Part shown: positions 25,079 to 33,689 of the stretch, piece after piece | Numbering within the stretch: the stretch's first letter is position 1 | Layout of the letters: the number at the start of each line of letters is the position of its first letter | Source: Chitinophagaceae bacterium | GTDB lineage: Bacteria > Bacteroidota > Bacteroidia > Chitinophagales > Chitinophagaceae | Reading direction: 5' to 3' | DNA: 64,000 nt | NCBI GenBank assembly: GCA_947446645.1 | Contig: CANFHA010000008.1 | Span: 124,001 to 188,000, forward strand | Program-made: the position numbers and the translations under genes | Notes under the pieces: model-generated | The model's database searches: none | The model's input: the letters and a program-made list of their open reading frames with translations, nothing else | What the model was told of the DNA's origin: nothing

Positions 25079-26008
25079 TTATTTCAGTTCCACCTGGCCG
25101 CCGCCTATGCGGTAGCCGCCATTATAGATAGTAATAGTATAAACTCCTTTTTCATAATCAGCTTCCTGTTTCCAGTCTACGCTTATATCTTTTACCGGCT
25201 CGTTGGTAACAAGTGCTATCTCTTTAAGTACACTGTAATTCATCGGGCTGCCGTTGCTCATAGTCATTGATCCGGAACCTGCAGATGGGCTGCTCAGCAA
25301 GTTGCCCTGGGGATCCTTAATAACGAGGTAAAGCGTTTTAGTACCATTCTCGGCTATCCTGTTCTCGTCTATATCAAATTCCACCTTCAGTTCGTCGGCC
25401 TTACGCGCACGATTTGTTTCTTTTTCCTTTGTACCATGGCGTTTCAGTTTTAAGGCAGTAAGCCTGATATTTGAAGCATGAAGCACAGAACCGAGTGCCA
25501 ATACCTTATTGTATTTCTGCAGCATTTCGTCCCTCTGGCGCATCAGGTCTTTTTTATCATTTTCCAGCAGGCCAAGTTGCTGCTCATAAGCCTTGGTTTT
25601 TTCGTTCAGGTCATCCTTCATGGAGGCTATGAGCTTCTTGTTTGTCTTCAGTTCTGCCGAAAGTTTTTTGTTATTGCTGGCCAGGTTGCCGTTGATGCTT
25701 TTCAGCTTGCTTATTTCCAGGTCTTTCTGCGCGATCTGGCTGTCTAACCGGGCACTGATTGTAGCATATTCATCCATCTGCGAGTGTGCCGCGTTTGCCT
25801 GGGCCTGTATCGTATCCTTTGCCAGGGCAAGAGAATCCCTCAGGCCCTGTTTTTCGTTGTTGGATGCCGTATTATTGTTACCGCACGAAGAGGCTACATT
25901 CATCATCAGTAATATCGCCGGCACGTAAAGAAATGCCATACGAAGACGGCTATGTCTTACGCCGCTGTTATTGCTTTTTACAGTTACTAACTTAGTTTCG
26001 TTATTCAT
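25079..26008 (-). CDS. coiled-coil protein, probable lipoprotein or membrane-anchored
   Basis: A 309-residue protein. A basic N-terminus is followed by a hydrophobic stretch (MAFLYVPAILLMMNVASSCGNN, about 24-45) that ends in a lipobox-like SSCG, so Cys about 42 may be lipidated. Residues about 52-165 are a long heptad coiled coil rich in Lys, Leu, Asp and Gln. The C-terminal domain (about 190-309) is strand-rich with GTKTLYLVIKDPQGNLLSSP and KGVYTITIYNGGYRIGGGQVELK, like a small beta sandwich. The long N-terminal extension before the signal is odd; an internal start at the MAFLY methionine is possible. The function is not recognised. Confidence 0.6.
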   Translation of the reverse strand: MNNETKLVTVKSNNSGVRHSRLRMAFLYVPAILLMMNVASSCGNNNTASNNEKQGLRDSLALAKDTIQAQANAAHSQMDEYATISARLDSQIAQKDLEISKLKSINGNLASNNKKLSAELKTNKKLIASMKDDLNEKTKAYEQQLGLLENDKKDLMRQRDEMLQKYNKVLALGSVLHASNIRLTALKLKRHGTKEKETNRARKADELKVEFDIDENRIAENGTKTLYLVIKDPQGNLLSSPSAGSGSMTMSNGSPMNYSVLKEIALVTNEPVKDISVDWKQEADYEKGVYTITIYNGGYRIGGGQVELK

Positions 26009-26116
26009 AAATGGTTGTTTTTGTGTGTTTAAGTAAACTTGGTATAAAAACTGTGCCTATAGAACTTTGTATATCAGGATGATTGGAGGTATATACCTAT
26101 TGTAATGTAAAAGTAG

Positions 26117-26159
26117 ATATTGAAAACGCCTGTTTTGAAAATCTGTTATATTGAAAACG
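26117..26159. repeat. 12-bp direct repeat upstream of metH
   Basis: ATATTGAAAACG occurs exactly at 26117-26128 and 26148-26159, 31 bp apart start to start (about three helical turns). Placement on one face of the helix, about 85-125 bp before the metH start, would suit a regulator pair. No known motif is recognised. Confidence 0.4.
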
Positions 26160-26231
26160 TTATTTTTTTTACAACGTGCAACAGATTACTACTGCTTTCC
26201 GGCAACGTATTCAACATATCTGCCTATCCCC

Positions 26232-26239
26232 TACCTTTG
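26232..26239 (+). promoter_or_regulatory. candidate -7 box directly before metH
   Basis: TACCTTTG fits TAnnTTTG and lies 4 nt before the ATG at 26244, so the message would be leaderless or nearly so. It also argues against the longer in-frame reading that starts at 26151. No good TTTG is seen at the expected upstream distance. Confidence 0.45.
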
Positions 26240-26243
26240 CACC

Positions 26244-27266
26244 ATGAACACAGAAGCAAGGCTGAAAGAACTGCTGGACCAGAGGATATTGATTATAGAT
26301 GGTGCTATGGGCACCATGATACAGCGCTATAAACTAGAGGAGGCCGATTATCGCGGAGACAGGTTTGCCAACTGGCATACTGATGTGAAGGGAAATAATG
26401 ATCTTCTGAACCTGACGCAACCCCACATTGTAAAACAGATACATACCCAATACCTGGAGGCGGGTGCCAACATACTGGAAACGAACACCTTTAATGCACA
26501 GGTGATCTCCCTGGCAGATTACGATATGCAGCCCCTGGCATACGAGCTGAATGTGGCCGCCGCCAAAGTGGCTAAGGAAGCTATACTGGAGTACCGCGCT
26601 AAAAATAATATTACTGATTCGGATCATTTTGTGGCAGGCGCCATAGGGCCTATGAATAAAACCCTGTCCCTCTCACCGGACGTGAACAACCCCGGTTACC
26701 GGGCAGTTACTTTCGACGAGGTAGCAGATGCTTACTATACGCAGATAAAGGGACTGGTAGACGGTGGCGCAGATATACTGGTAGTGGAGACTATCTTCGA
26801 TACGCTCAACGCTAAGGCAGCTATATACGCCATCAATAAATACTTCAGAGACACAAAACAAAAGCTGCCGGTGATGATCTCCGGCACTATCACAGATGCA
26901 TCTGGCCGTACGCTTAGCGGACAAACGCTGGAGGCATTCTATATATCGGTAATGCACGCCAACCCGCTGAGCATAGGGCTAAACTGCGCCCTTGGCGCTG
27001 AGCAGATGCGCCCACACGTAGAGGAACTGGCACAAATAGCCGCCTGCTATGTAAGCGCATACCCCAATGCCGGCCTGCCTAATGCTATGGGCGAATATGA
27101 CGAAAGCCCGGAGCATACGGCGATGGTTATTTCTGAATGGGCCAAAGAAAACTGGGTGAACCTGGTAGGCGGCTGCTGCGGCACCACCCCAGATCATATT
27201 GCGGCTATTGCAAAGGCCATGAAAAAGTATTCACCCCGGTCAATACCGGAACTGGTTGCTGCGTAA
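26244..27266 (+). CDS. metH: methionine synthase, homocysteine S-methyltransferase part only
   Basis: A 340-residue protein equal to the first domain of MetH. It binds homocysteine through zinc: [13 protein letters not shown] supplies the first Cys (about 249) and [11 protein letters not shown] the Cys pair (about 313-323). The N-terminal [10 protein letters not shown] (about 17-26) is typical. The folate, cobalamin and reactivation domains are absent; the next gene is unrelated, so the partner polypeptide must be encoded elsewhere. MetH is often split in Bacteroidota, but usually with the halves adjacent. The ATG at 26244 is preferred because it fits family length and follows a promoter box; an upstream frame to 26151 adds a non-conserved leader. 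Confidence 0.9.
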   Translation: MNTEARLKELLDQRILIIDGAMGTMIQRYKLEEADYRGDRFANWHTDVKGNNDLLNLTQPHIVKQIHTQYLEAGANILETNTFNAQVISLADYDMQPLAYELNVAAAKVAKEAILEYRAKNNITDSDHFVAGAIGPMNKTLSLSPDVNNPGYRAVTFDEVADAYYTQIKGLVDGGADILVVETIFDTLNAKAAIYAINKYFRDTKQKLPVMISGTITDASGRTLSGQTLEAFYISVMHANPLSIGLNCALGAEQMRPHVEELAQIAACYVSAYPNAGLPNAMGEYDESPEHTAMVISEWAKENWVNLVGGCCGTTPDHIAAIAKAMKKYSPRSIPELVAA

Positions 27267-27341
27267 AACATTTCCATTGCGATTCATAAGCACACATAAC
27301 GGGGTGCCTATGTATCTATGTGGTTCAAAATATTGATTTCC

Positions 27342-28763
27342 ATGAAACTCGTTTTGCCAGCCCTGCTTTTCCTTGCCACCTCTGCCCTAGCGCAAGACAG
27401 TGTAAAACTGTCCGGCAGAATAAGCAATGCGCTGTCTGACAGCGTGGTGGTTAGTTACAACGACAACCCCATTGCTTATTACCCCAAAGATTTTGTGGCA
27501 CATGTGGATGCAAAGGGAAATTTCGGGCTCGCTTTTCCCATCCCACATGGTGTTTATACGCAGGCTACCATACAGCATAAGAACAAGCTTGCCGAAGTGA
27601 TCTTCTATGCCGGCGACAACCTCACACTTACAGTGAATGCCGCACATTTTGACAGTACTATACATTATGAAGGAAATGGAGCGGCTGTGGAAAATTTCAT
27701 AGCTAAGCATACCGTTGGCCATGGGCGCATCAATCAATATGCGATAAAGGTGAAAACGCATATAAACAAAGAGCCTGCCGACTTTATTAAAAATATAGAG
27801 CAGGAACTAAAGGTTGAAAATGAGTTCCTTGAAAAAAATAAAGCCGGCCTGCCGCAGTCGTTTATCAGTTACTGGTCATCGTTTTTCAAGTACTACAATT
27901 ACTTTTTTATAGAGCAGTACCCGCAAACGCACGCTATGATAAAAGTGCGAAGGTATACGGATACCATACCTGCGGAAAATTTTTCAGTGGTCAGTCATTT
28001 GCCTTATGCTTTCAACGATTCCCTGCTGAGTGTATCTACATACCTGCTGTACCTTACCGGTGTTTTTGAGATCAAACTGAAAGCTGCCGGTTATTCCTTC
28101 TGGCCAGCTGATACTGTGAACAACCGAAAATTCCAGGATAGCGTGTTGCGCCTCGTCAACAAAAAAATGCCTTCTAAAAGTGCAGAATACTACTGCGCAC
28201 AAAACCTGTATGGCAGGGCTCGTAACCAGCCCCTGGAGCGCACAAAGTACATGTATACCGATTTCAGAAAGCGCTGGCCACAAAGCGAATATATGCCCCT
28301 GGTAGCCAAACAGGTTACTACCGCTGAGCGTTTAGCGCCTGGCCAGCCGGCACCAGATTTTGATATTATAACGGCTGATGGCAAAAACATGAAGCTATCT
28401 GACCTGAAAGGAAAAGTGGTTTTTATAAGTTTCTGGGCCAGCTGGTGCAAGCCGTGTGTGGGAGAGATAATAAAGGAGGCAAAATTTAACGACTTGCTCA
28501 AGAACAAACCGGTAGAGTTCGTGCATGTGTCTATAGACAATGATACGACAGCTGATAACAAACTGATTGCAAAGCACCAGATGACAGGTATATTCACACA
28601 TGCGGAAGGAGAGTGGTACGCAAAGGAAGTGCAGCTCTACGGCGTACAGTCGCTACCTACCTATTTCCTGATTGATGAGGATGGTAAGTTTGCTATGCAA
28701 AATCCACCATCGCCCACGCAGTCTACCGAGCTGCTGCTGGCAATAGGAAAACTCCTGAAATAA
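27342..28763 (+). CDS. secreted TlpA-type thioredoxin-like protein
   Basis: A 473-residue periplasmic protein. The start chosen is the ATG at 27342, which begins the signal peptide MKLVLPALLFLATSALAQ; eight residues earlier another ATG is possible. An N-terminal beta-rich part (about 20-110) resembles the DUF4369-type domain often fused to these proteins in Bacteroidota, then a helical region, then a TlpA/AhpC-TSA thioredoxin domain from about 340 with the redox motif WASWCKPC (about 369-376) and cis-Pro segment SLPTYFLID. It likely reduces disulfides or supports cytochrome assembly; the partner is unknown. It follows metH by 75 nt on the same strand. Confidence 0.8.
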   Translation: MKLVLPALLFLATSALAQDSVKLSGRISNALSDSVVVSYNDNPIAYYPKDFVAHVDAKGNFGLAFPIPHGVYTQATIQHKNKLAEVIFYAGDNLTLTVNAAHFDSTIHYEGNGAAVENFIAKHTVGHGRINQYAIKVKTHINKEPADFIKNIEQELKVENEFLEKNKAGLPQSFISYWSSFFKYYNYFFIEQYPQTHAMIKVRRYTDTIPAENFSVVSHLPYAFNDSLLSVSTYLLYLTGVFEIKLKAAGYSFWPADTVNNRKFQDSVLRLVNKKMPSKSAEYYCAQNLYGRARNQPLERTKYMYTDFRKRWPQSEYMPLVAKQVTTAERLAPGQPAPDFDIITADGKNMKLSDLKGKVVFISFWASWCKPCVGEIIKEAKFNDLLKNKPVEFVHVSIDNDTTADNKLIAKHQMTGIFTHAEGEWYAKEVQLYGVQSLPTYFLIDEDGKFAMQNPPSPTQSTELLLAIGKLLK

Positions 28764-28792
28764 TACAATGCAATAGCATAGTAATGCGCATG

Positions 28793-28813
28793 AAAAAACT
28801 GCCCATCAGGCAG
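28793..28813 (-). terminator. intrinsic terminator of the response regulator gene
   Basis: On the minus strand CTGCC pairs with GGCAG around TGATG, and is followed by TTTTTT. The stem is short (5 bp) but the T-run is clear. It lies between convergent genes. Confidence 0.5.
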
Positions 28814-28845
28814 CTTCATCATGCTTCATTAGTCTATACTGGCCC

Positions 28846-29547
28846 TTATTCAGGGGTGTAGTTGAATTTGAACCCGATACCATGTATCGTTTGCAGCTTA
28901 GCCACATTCTGCGATTTCAGGTATTTTCTCACTTTGGTAATAAATACGTCCATGCTACGGCCCAGGAAGTAATCGTCCTTGCCCCACACGCTCATTAGTA
29001 TTTCGTCCCGCTTCAGCACACGGTTGGCATTCAGGCACAGAAACCTTACCAGGTCTGCTTCCCGCTGTGTCAGCTGGTGATTCACTTTCTCATTGCTGAG
29101 CGTAAGATTGGTATAATCGAAAAGAAGATCACCTATCCTGAAAATAACAGGACCCAGATCATCTTTCTTTTTAGTGCGCTTCACAAATACCTGTATCCTG
29201 TGCAGCAGTTCCTGCAGGTTGTAAGGCTTTGTAATATAGTCATCCGCACCGCTTTCAAAACCCATGATCTTGTCATTGTCCATATTCTTGGCCGATAACA
29301 AAATGATAGGAATATTTTCGTTTTTCTTGCGAATGCTGTTCGCCAGTTCCATTCCATCCTTCTTACCAGGCAGCATTACGTCCAGCAGGCAGATGTCGTA
29401 GATATTTTTCATGAACTGATGCCAGGCTGCATCCCCTTCGGTACAATGCGTAACATCATAATCCTGCTTCTGCAGAAAATCTTTCACCACATACCCCAAC
29501 ACGGGGTCATCTTCCACTAATAATATTTTAAGTTTTGGTTGTGACAT
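28846..29547 (-). CDS. OmpR-family response regulator
   Basis: A 233-residue two-component regulator. The receiver domain has acidic pocket EDD (12-14), phospho-acceptor Asp56 in LLDVMLPG and Lys107 in TKPY; the C-terminal winged helix (about 140-232) has HQLTQREADLVRFLCLNANRVLKRDEILMSVWG and SMDVFITKVRKYL, with IHGIGFKFN at the end. It resembles RprY-type regulators. No histidine kinase gene is adjacent, so it is an orphan here. The ATG at 29547 is preferred over the GTG two codons upstream, since a TAAATTTG box lies 14 nt before that ATG. Confidence 0.9.
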   Translation of the reverse strand: MSQPKLKILLVEDDPVLGYVVKDFLQKQDYDVTHCTEGDAAWHQFMKNIYDICLLDVMLPGKKDGMELANSIRKKNENIPIILLSAKNMDNDKIMGFESGADDYITKPYNLQELLHRIQVFVKRTKKKDDLGPVIFRIGDLLFDYTNLTLSNEKVNHQLTQREADLVRFLCLNANRVLKRDEILMSVWGKDDYFLGRSMDVFITKVRKYLKSQNVAKLQTIHGIGFKFNYTPE

Positions 29548-29561
29548 AGGCACGAAAAAGT

Positions 29562-29569
29562 CAAATTTA
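29562..29569 (-). promoter_or_regulatory. candidate -7 box before the response regulator
   Basis: TAAATTTG on the minus strand fits TAnnTTTG and ends 14 nt before the ATG at 29547. The TTTG upstream box is not clear. Confidence 0.4.
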
Positions 29570-29653
29570 ACAGATTTCCTTCTGCTAATATAATACTTCT
29601 AATTGTTAAACGCGGATTTAATTAACAAATTAATATATAATGCCAAAAAAAAA

Positions 29654-30232
29654 CTATTTTATTCTGCCAGGGTTTTCCGCTATAAAGGAAGCCCATGAAT
29701 TACTGCTCTTAGGCTTACTTTTTGGGGTAGTCTCCTTTTTTATCAGCGCAGTTCTGTGCTGGTAGTGGTGACAAAGTGCTACAGCAACTGCATCGGTCGC
29801 ATCCAGGAATCGCACATCCTCCACTATGTTAAGCGTATGTTGCAGCATCTTCAATACCTGCTCCTTGGTAGCATTTCCCCTTCCTGTTATAGACTGTTTA
29901 ATTTTACGCGGCGCATACTCCACGGCATGCAGATCGTGCATCATAGCTGCGGCTATGGCTACGCCCTGTGCCCTACCCAGTTTCAGCATACTCTGCACGT
30001 TTTTCCCAAAAAACGGTGCCTCAATGGCCACAGCCACCGGCTTGTGCAATACAATGAGGCTCTCCATCTTCTTAAAAATGAGCTGCAGCCGCTCAGCATG
30101 GTCCTTATGTTTTGACAAATGCAAAACGCCCATTTCTATGAGTGATACGTTACTTTTGTTAACACAAATAAGTCCGTAGCCCATTACCAGGGTGCCGGGG
30201 TCTATTCCAAGAATGATCTGGCTGTCTTGCAA
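29654..30232 (-). CDS. ruvC: crossover junction endodeoxyribonuclease RuvC
   Basis: A 192-residue Holliday-junction resolvase. The catalytic acidic residues are in LGIDPGTLVMGYG (Asp about 11), VAIEAPFFGKN (Glu about 70) and DATDAVAVALCH (Asp pair about 143-146), in the RNase-H fold order. The C-terminal tail of about 30 residues is basic and poorly conserved. It is divergent from the gene at 30253 with only 20 nt between the two starts. ruvA and ruvB are not in the window. Confidence 0.94.
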   Translation of the reverse strand: MQDSQIILGIDPGTLVMGYGLICVNKSNVSLIEMGVLHLSKHKDHAERLQLIFKKMESLIVLHKPVAVAIEAPFFGKNVQSMLKLGRAQGVAIAAAMMHDLHAVEYAPRKIKQSITGRGNATKEQVLKMLQHTLNIVEDVRFLDATDAVAVALCHHYQHRTALIKKETTPKSKPKSSNSWASFIAENPGRIK

Positions 30233-30252
30233 AATTTTGAATTAAAAGGCGA

Positions 30253-31194
30253 TTGAACAAAACTACCAAAATATGGCTTAACTATCTCGCAGGCGGGCTC
30301 GTATCGCTTATACTCCTTTGGGCCATTTACAACCAGGTGATAAAGCAAGTAGGAAGCCTTGACTCCGCTATATGGCAGCAAACCGGCGAAGACCCCTATC
30401 TGTATCTCTGCATCGCACTCATGTTTGTTAATGTGTTGCTCGAAAGTGGCAAATGGTATTTGTTAACCAATTCTGTGGAACCGGTTGGTTATTTCAGGGC
30501 ATTGGCCAGTTACCTGGCAGGTATGGCCTTTTCTATAGTTACCCCAAACCGTATAGGTGATTATCCTGCCCGCATTTTTTACCTGGGCCGTACAAATACT
30601 TTCCGGTACATTAATGTTTCTATCCTGGGCGTGATGTCACAGCTATCGGCGATCTTCCTGTTTGGTCTTGCAGGCCTTATCTACTACAATATCTTTTTCC
30701 CCGCGATGGTGGCACAGGTGGCACTGGGGCTGTGTTTAGCGGCCAATATTTGCATAGCGGTTATCTATTGGCGCTTCGAAAACTGGTTTCCTTCTTTGGA
30801 TGATATAAAGTGGCTGCGGAGGTTTATAATATATGGCAGGCTTCTAAACCGGGTCACGACAAAAAGACAAATTTTGGTGCTGGCGCTCTCGCTGCTGCGC
30901 TTTGGGGTGTTTACGGCACAGTATTTGTTTTTACTCAGGTGGATGAATGTTGACATACCTCTTGCAGAGGGATTTATAGTGTCCGCCCTGTTTTTCTGGA
31001 CATTGGCTGTAGTACCCTCTATAGCTCTTACAGAGCTAGGCGTGAGGGGAAATGTCAGCCTTTACCTCTTCCATAATTTTTCGGCAAATTCGGTTGGCAT
31101 ATTGTCGGCTACCACCGGCCTCTGGCTGCTCAATCTTATTTTACCCTCAGTTTTAGGAAGCTTGCTTATAATGAGAACCAGATTATTACGTTAG
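30253..31194 (+). CDS. flippase-like (lysylphosphatidylglycerol synthase TM / UPF0104) membrane protein
   Basis: A 313-residue protein with about eight membrane helices of the UPF0104/LPG synthase transmembrane family, including SYLAGMAFSIVTPNRIGDYPARIFYLGR (about 94-121) and VVPSIALTELGVRGNVSLYLF (about 254-274), which carry the family motifs. Relatives move lipids across membranes. The only plausible start is TTG at 30253, since an in-frame TGA lies 12 nt upstream. The catalytic LPG-synthase domain is absent. It is followed at 10 nt by the DUF3108 gene, so the two form an operon whose promoter must lie inside ruvC. Confidence 0.75.
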   Translation: MNKTTKIWLNYLAGGLVSLILLWAIYNQVIKQVGSLDSAIWQQTGEDPYLYLCIALMFVNVLLESGKWYLLTNSVEPVGYFRALASYLAGMAFSIVTPNRIGDYPARIFYLGRTNTFRYINVSILGVMSQLSAIFLFGLAGLIYYNIFFPAMVAQVALGLCLAANICIAVIYWRFENWFPSLDDIKWLRRFIIYGRLLNRVTTKRQILVLALSLLRFGVFTAQYLFLLRWMNVDIPLAEGFIVSALFFWTLAVVPSIALTELGVRGNVSLYLFHNFSANSVGILSATTGLWLLNLILPSVLGSLLIMRTRLLR

Positions 31195-31204
31195 TATCAG
31201 ATCT

Positions 31205-32032
31205 ATGAAAGTTCATAAAACAGGAATAAGAAGCGCACTGCTAAAATCGTTTTTTTGCTTGCTCATTACAGGGTTTGCACAGGGCGCATATGCCCAGAAC
31301 GATTTTTGCACCACAAAAAATACAAGCTTTACAGAGGGCGAAAAGCTCACCTTCAAAGTTTTCTATAACTTAAATTTTGTGTGGATCAATGCCGGCAACG
31401 CCTACTTTACCACTACTTCTGAAGACCTGAATGGACACAAAGTATATCATATAACCGGCGACGGCAAAACTGCCAGGTCGTATGAATGGTTTTACAAAGT
31501 AAATGACCGCTACGAAACCTTTGTAGATAAAGAGACCATGCTGCCCCAGCGTTTCCTCAGGGATGTGAGCGAAGGCGGCATTAAAATAAAGCAGGACGTG
31601 GCCTTTGATCATAAAAAAGGAAAAGTGACCTCGGCCAAAAAGGTTTATGATATACCTAAGTGCACACAAGACGTGCTTTCCACCATCTACTTTGCCCGCA
31701 ATATCGATTACAGCAAGTTCAAACCCGGGGATAAGATACCCTTCAGCATGTTTCTGGATGATAAGGTCTATAACCTGTACATAAAGTACGTAGGCAAGGA
31801 GGAGATAAAAACCAAGATTGGCACTTTCAAGTCTATCAAAATAGTCCCACTGCTCATAGAGGGCACTATTTTCGATGGTGGTGAAAAAATGACGGTATGG
31901 GTGAGCGATGATCCCAACCATGTGCCGCTGCGAATAAACAGCCCTATACTGGTAGGCAGCATAAAGGTGGACCTGGTGGAGTATAGCGGCCTCCGCAATG
32001 CCTTCAGCTCGGTAATAAAGTGGGATAAGTAA
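31205..32032 (+). CDS. secreted DUF3108 domain protein
   Basis: A 275-residue protein with a signal peptide (about 1-30, ending GAYAQ) and a DUF3108 domain: FTEGEKLTFKVFYNLNFVWINAGNAYF (about 42-68), YHITGDGKTARSYEWFYKVNDRYETFVD and the end TVWVSDDPNHVPLRINSPILVGSIKVDL. The family is a beta-rich outer-membrane-lipid-binding type of unknown function. It sits 10 nt after the flippase-like gene, which supports an envelope role. It converges with the polysaccharide flippase. Confidence 0.8.
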   Translation: MKVHKTGIRSALLKSFFCLLITGFAQGAYAQNDFCTTKNTSFTEGEKLTFKVFYNLNFVWINAGNAYFTTTSEDLNGHKVYHITGDGKTARSYEWFYKVNDRYETFVDKETMLPQRFLRDVSEGGIKIKQDVAFDHKKGKVTSAKKVYDIPKCTQDVLSTIYFARNIDYSKFKPGDKIPFSMFLDDKVYNLYIKYVGKEEIKTKIGTFKSIKIVPLLIEGTIFDGGEKMTVWVSDDPNHVPLRINSPILVGSIKVDLVEYSGLRNAFSSVIKWDK

Positions 32033-32034
32033 AA

Positions 32035-33546
32035 CTAAAACAGTCGTTTATTTTTCTTTACCGTTGCAATATACTCCTGCAGATCCGGGGAAGGTTTCAA
32101 CCATAATAACATCAGTACATACACTATTACTATTACCATGCTGCGCATGGCTACATCCAAAAAGGTGCGCACATACACATGGTGTGCCTGGTCTAAAAAG
32201 TGAGGGAAAAAATAACCGCATCCAAGCGCTGCACCCGCTGCGACCACCACAAAAAAAGTACCTTTTGAAAAGGGCTGCATATCCAGCTTCTTCCATACAA
32301 ACAGGTATTTAAGCACATTAAAGATCATCAGAATGGTAGTAGTGCTCCAGGCAGCACCGTAAATACCATAGCGTGGCACCAGCACGCGGATAAGCAGGTA
32401 CAGCACACCCATTAGTACGAGCGACAAATAAAAATTGAACTTGTAATAGTTGGCTATAGAAAGTACCTGGTCGTTCATACCGGTAGCAATGTTCACAATA
32501 TTGCCTATGAACAGGATAGCAAAAACAGGTAAGATCTCTGAATAACCGTTTTTTACAATGGTGATGGCATTCTCAAGGTTGCAGCAAAGCAGCACAGCCA
32601 GGCCAGCAGTAGGGATAAAAATATTGAGCGAAGATCGCATGAAAATATCTTTCGCCTTGAGCATATCGTCATCAGCAAAGGCCTTAGCCAGTACAGTGAA
32701 GCTTGCGGGCATCAAAGCCTTTAACGGCAACTGAAGAAAAGAGATAAAAAATACAGCAACGGAATACAATGCTACCGAGCTGAAACCATTCCGATCGTAA
32801 AACGGCAATAGCAAGGCATCCATGTACCCCATCAGCAGCACAGAAACAGTGAGCAAAAAGTGATACCAGGAAAAATGCACCATTTCCCGATACTCACTTT
32901 TCTCAAAATCTGACTTGTGAAATGCAATACCGAATCCTTTTGTTGTTAACGAAATAAGCAGGAAGATAGCCACCGGCAGGAGGTAAATAAGTATAGAGCC
33001 AATAACAAACACATCGAAAGCGATATAACCAAACCCAAAGAGCAGAATGAGCGCTATACTGCCAGCCCTTACCACTACCTCGCGCATAAAAGCCGATACG
33101 GCTACTTTCATCTGTGAACCAAGGTACTGCTCCAGTATTACCATGTATATGAACAGTACGGTGTACACAGGCAGCCAGTAAAAATAGCGCTGCATATAAG
33201 GTATATCTGCGGGCTGAAAATGGGGCAATATCCATGAGCGTAGCAGCATATATACCACTGAAAAGACCGCTGCTATTACAAGCGGCAGTACAAGGCAGGC
33301 GGTGATCAATGACTTCTTCTTGCGCTCATCATTAGCATACCGGTGTATATATACTGCCAGTGTATTGTTAAGACCTAGTAGCAAAATCTGCGACAGGGCA
33401 ACTGCGTAATTTGTAAGGTTCCTGGTAAATCCGAATTGCGGCTTGGTAAGGTACTTGGTTGAAAGCCAAATGATCAGGGCGCCTATTGTTGCGCCCAGCA
33501 CTACTACCACCAGATTTTTTGCAGATTGCCGGAAGACAACGCCCAT
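32035..33546 (-). CDS. polysaccharide flippase (Wzx/MATE-like)
   Basis: A 503-residue membrane protein with about 12-14 helices and short loops, of the oligosaccharide flippase superfamily. The N-terminal FRQSAKNLVVVVLGATIGALIIWLSTKYLTKPQFG, and central PLKALMPASFTVLAKAFADDDMLKAKDIFMRSSLN, are typical. It should move undecaprenyl-linked sugar units outward. It diverges from gmd-fcl and belongs to the surface-polysaccharide region at 32-38.6 kb. No polymerase gene is seen. Confidence 0.8.
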   Translation of the reverse strand: MGVVFRQSAKNLVVVVLGATIGALIIWLSTKYLTKPQFGFTRNLTNYAVALSQILLLGLNNTLAVYIHRYANDERKKKSLITACLVLPLVIAAVFSVVYMLLRSWILPHFQPADIPYMQRYFYWLPVYTVLFIYMVILEQYLGSQMKVAVSAFMREVVVRAGSIALILLFGFGYIAFDVFVIGSILIYLLPVAIFLLISLTTKGFGIAFHKSDFEKSEYREMVHFSWYHFLLTVSVLLMGYMDALLLPFYDRNGFSSVALYSVAVFFISFLQLPLKALMPASFTVLAKAFADDDMLKAKDIFMRSSLNIFIPTAGLAVLLCCNLENAITIVKNGYSEILPVFAILFIGNIVNIATGMNDQVLSIANYYKFNFYLSLVLMGVLYLLIRVLVPRYGIYGAAWSTTTILMIFNVLKYLFVWKKLDMQPFSKGTFFVVVAAGAALGCGYFFPHFLDQAHHVYVRTFLDVAMRSMVIVIVYVLMLLWLKPSPDLQEYIATVKKNKRLF

Positions 33547-33665
33547 GTGCGCAAAGGTAATATAGCAATCGTAAGAAAGCGACCTGACATTATGTTAAAA
33601 TACATACCATAAATCAATTGGCGTACGAGTGTAAAGCGCTAAATAAGCCCCACCATAGAATAGTT

Positions 33666-33673
33666 TATATTTG
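33666..33673 (+). promoter_or_regulatory. candidate -7 box before gmd
   Basis: TATATTTG fits TAnnTTTG and ends 16 nt before the ATG at 33690. It lies inside the longer in-frame reading from 33618 and so supports the downstream start. No clear TTTG is seen upstream. Confidence 0.45.
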
Positions 33674-33689
33674 CCAAAAACTTACCCTG

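Noticed and set aside
26151-26243. N-terminal extension of the MetH-type protein
   Set aside because: The extra 31 residues are not part of the family, and a TAnnTTTG box lies inside them just before the ATG at 26244.
26009-26243. Cobalamin riboswitch upstream of metH
   Set aside because: No B12-box-like segment or suitable hairpins were found, and the promoter box leaves no room for a leader RNA.
33618-33689. N-terminal extension of Gmd
   Set aside because: The family N-terminus (MKKALITG) begins at 33690 and a promoter box lies at 33666-33673.
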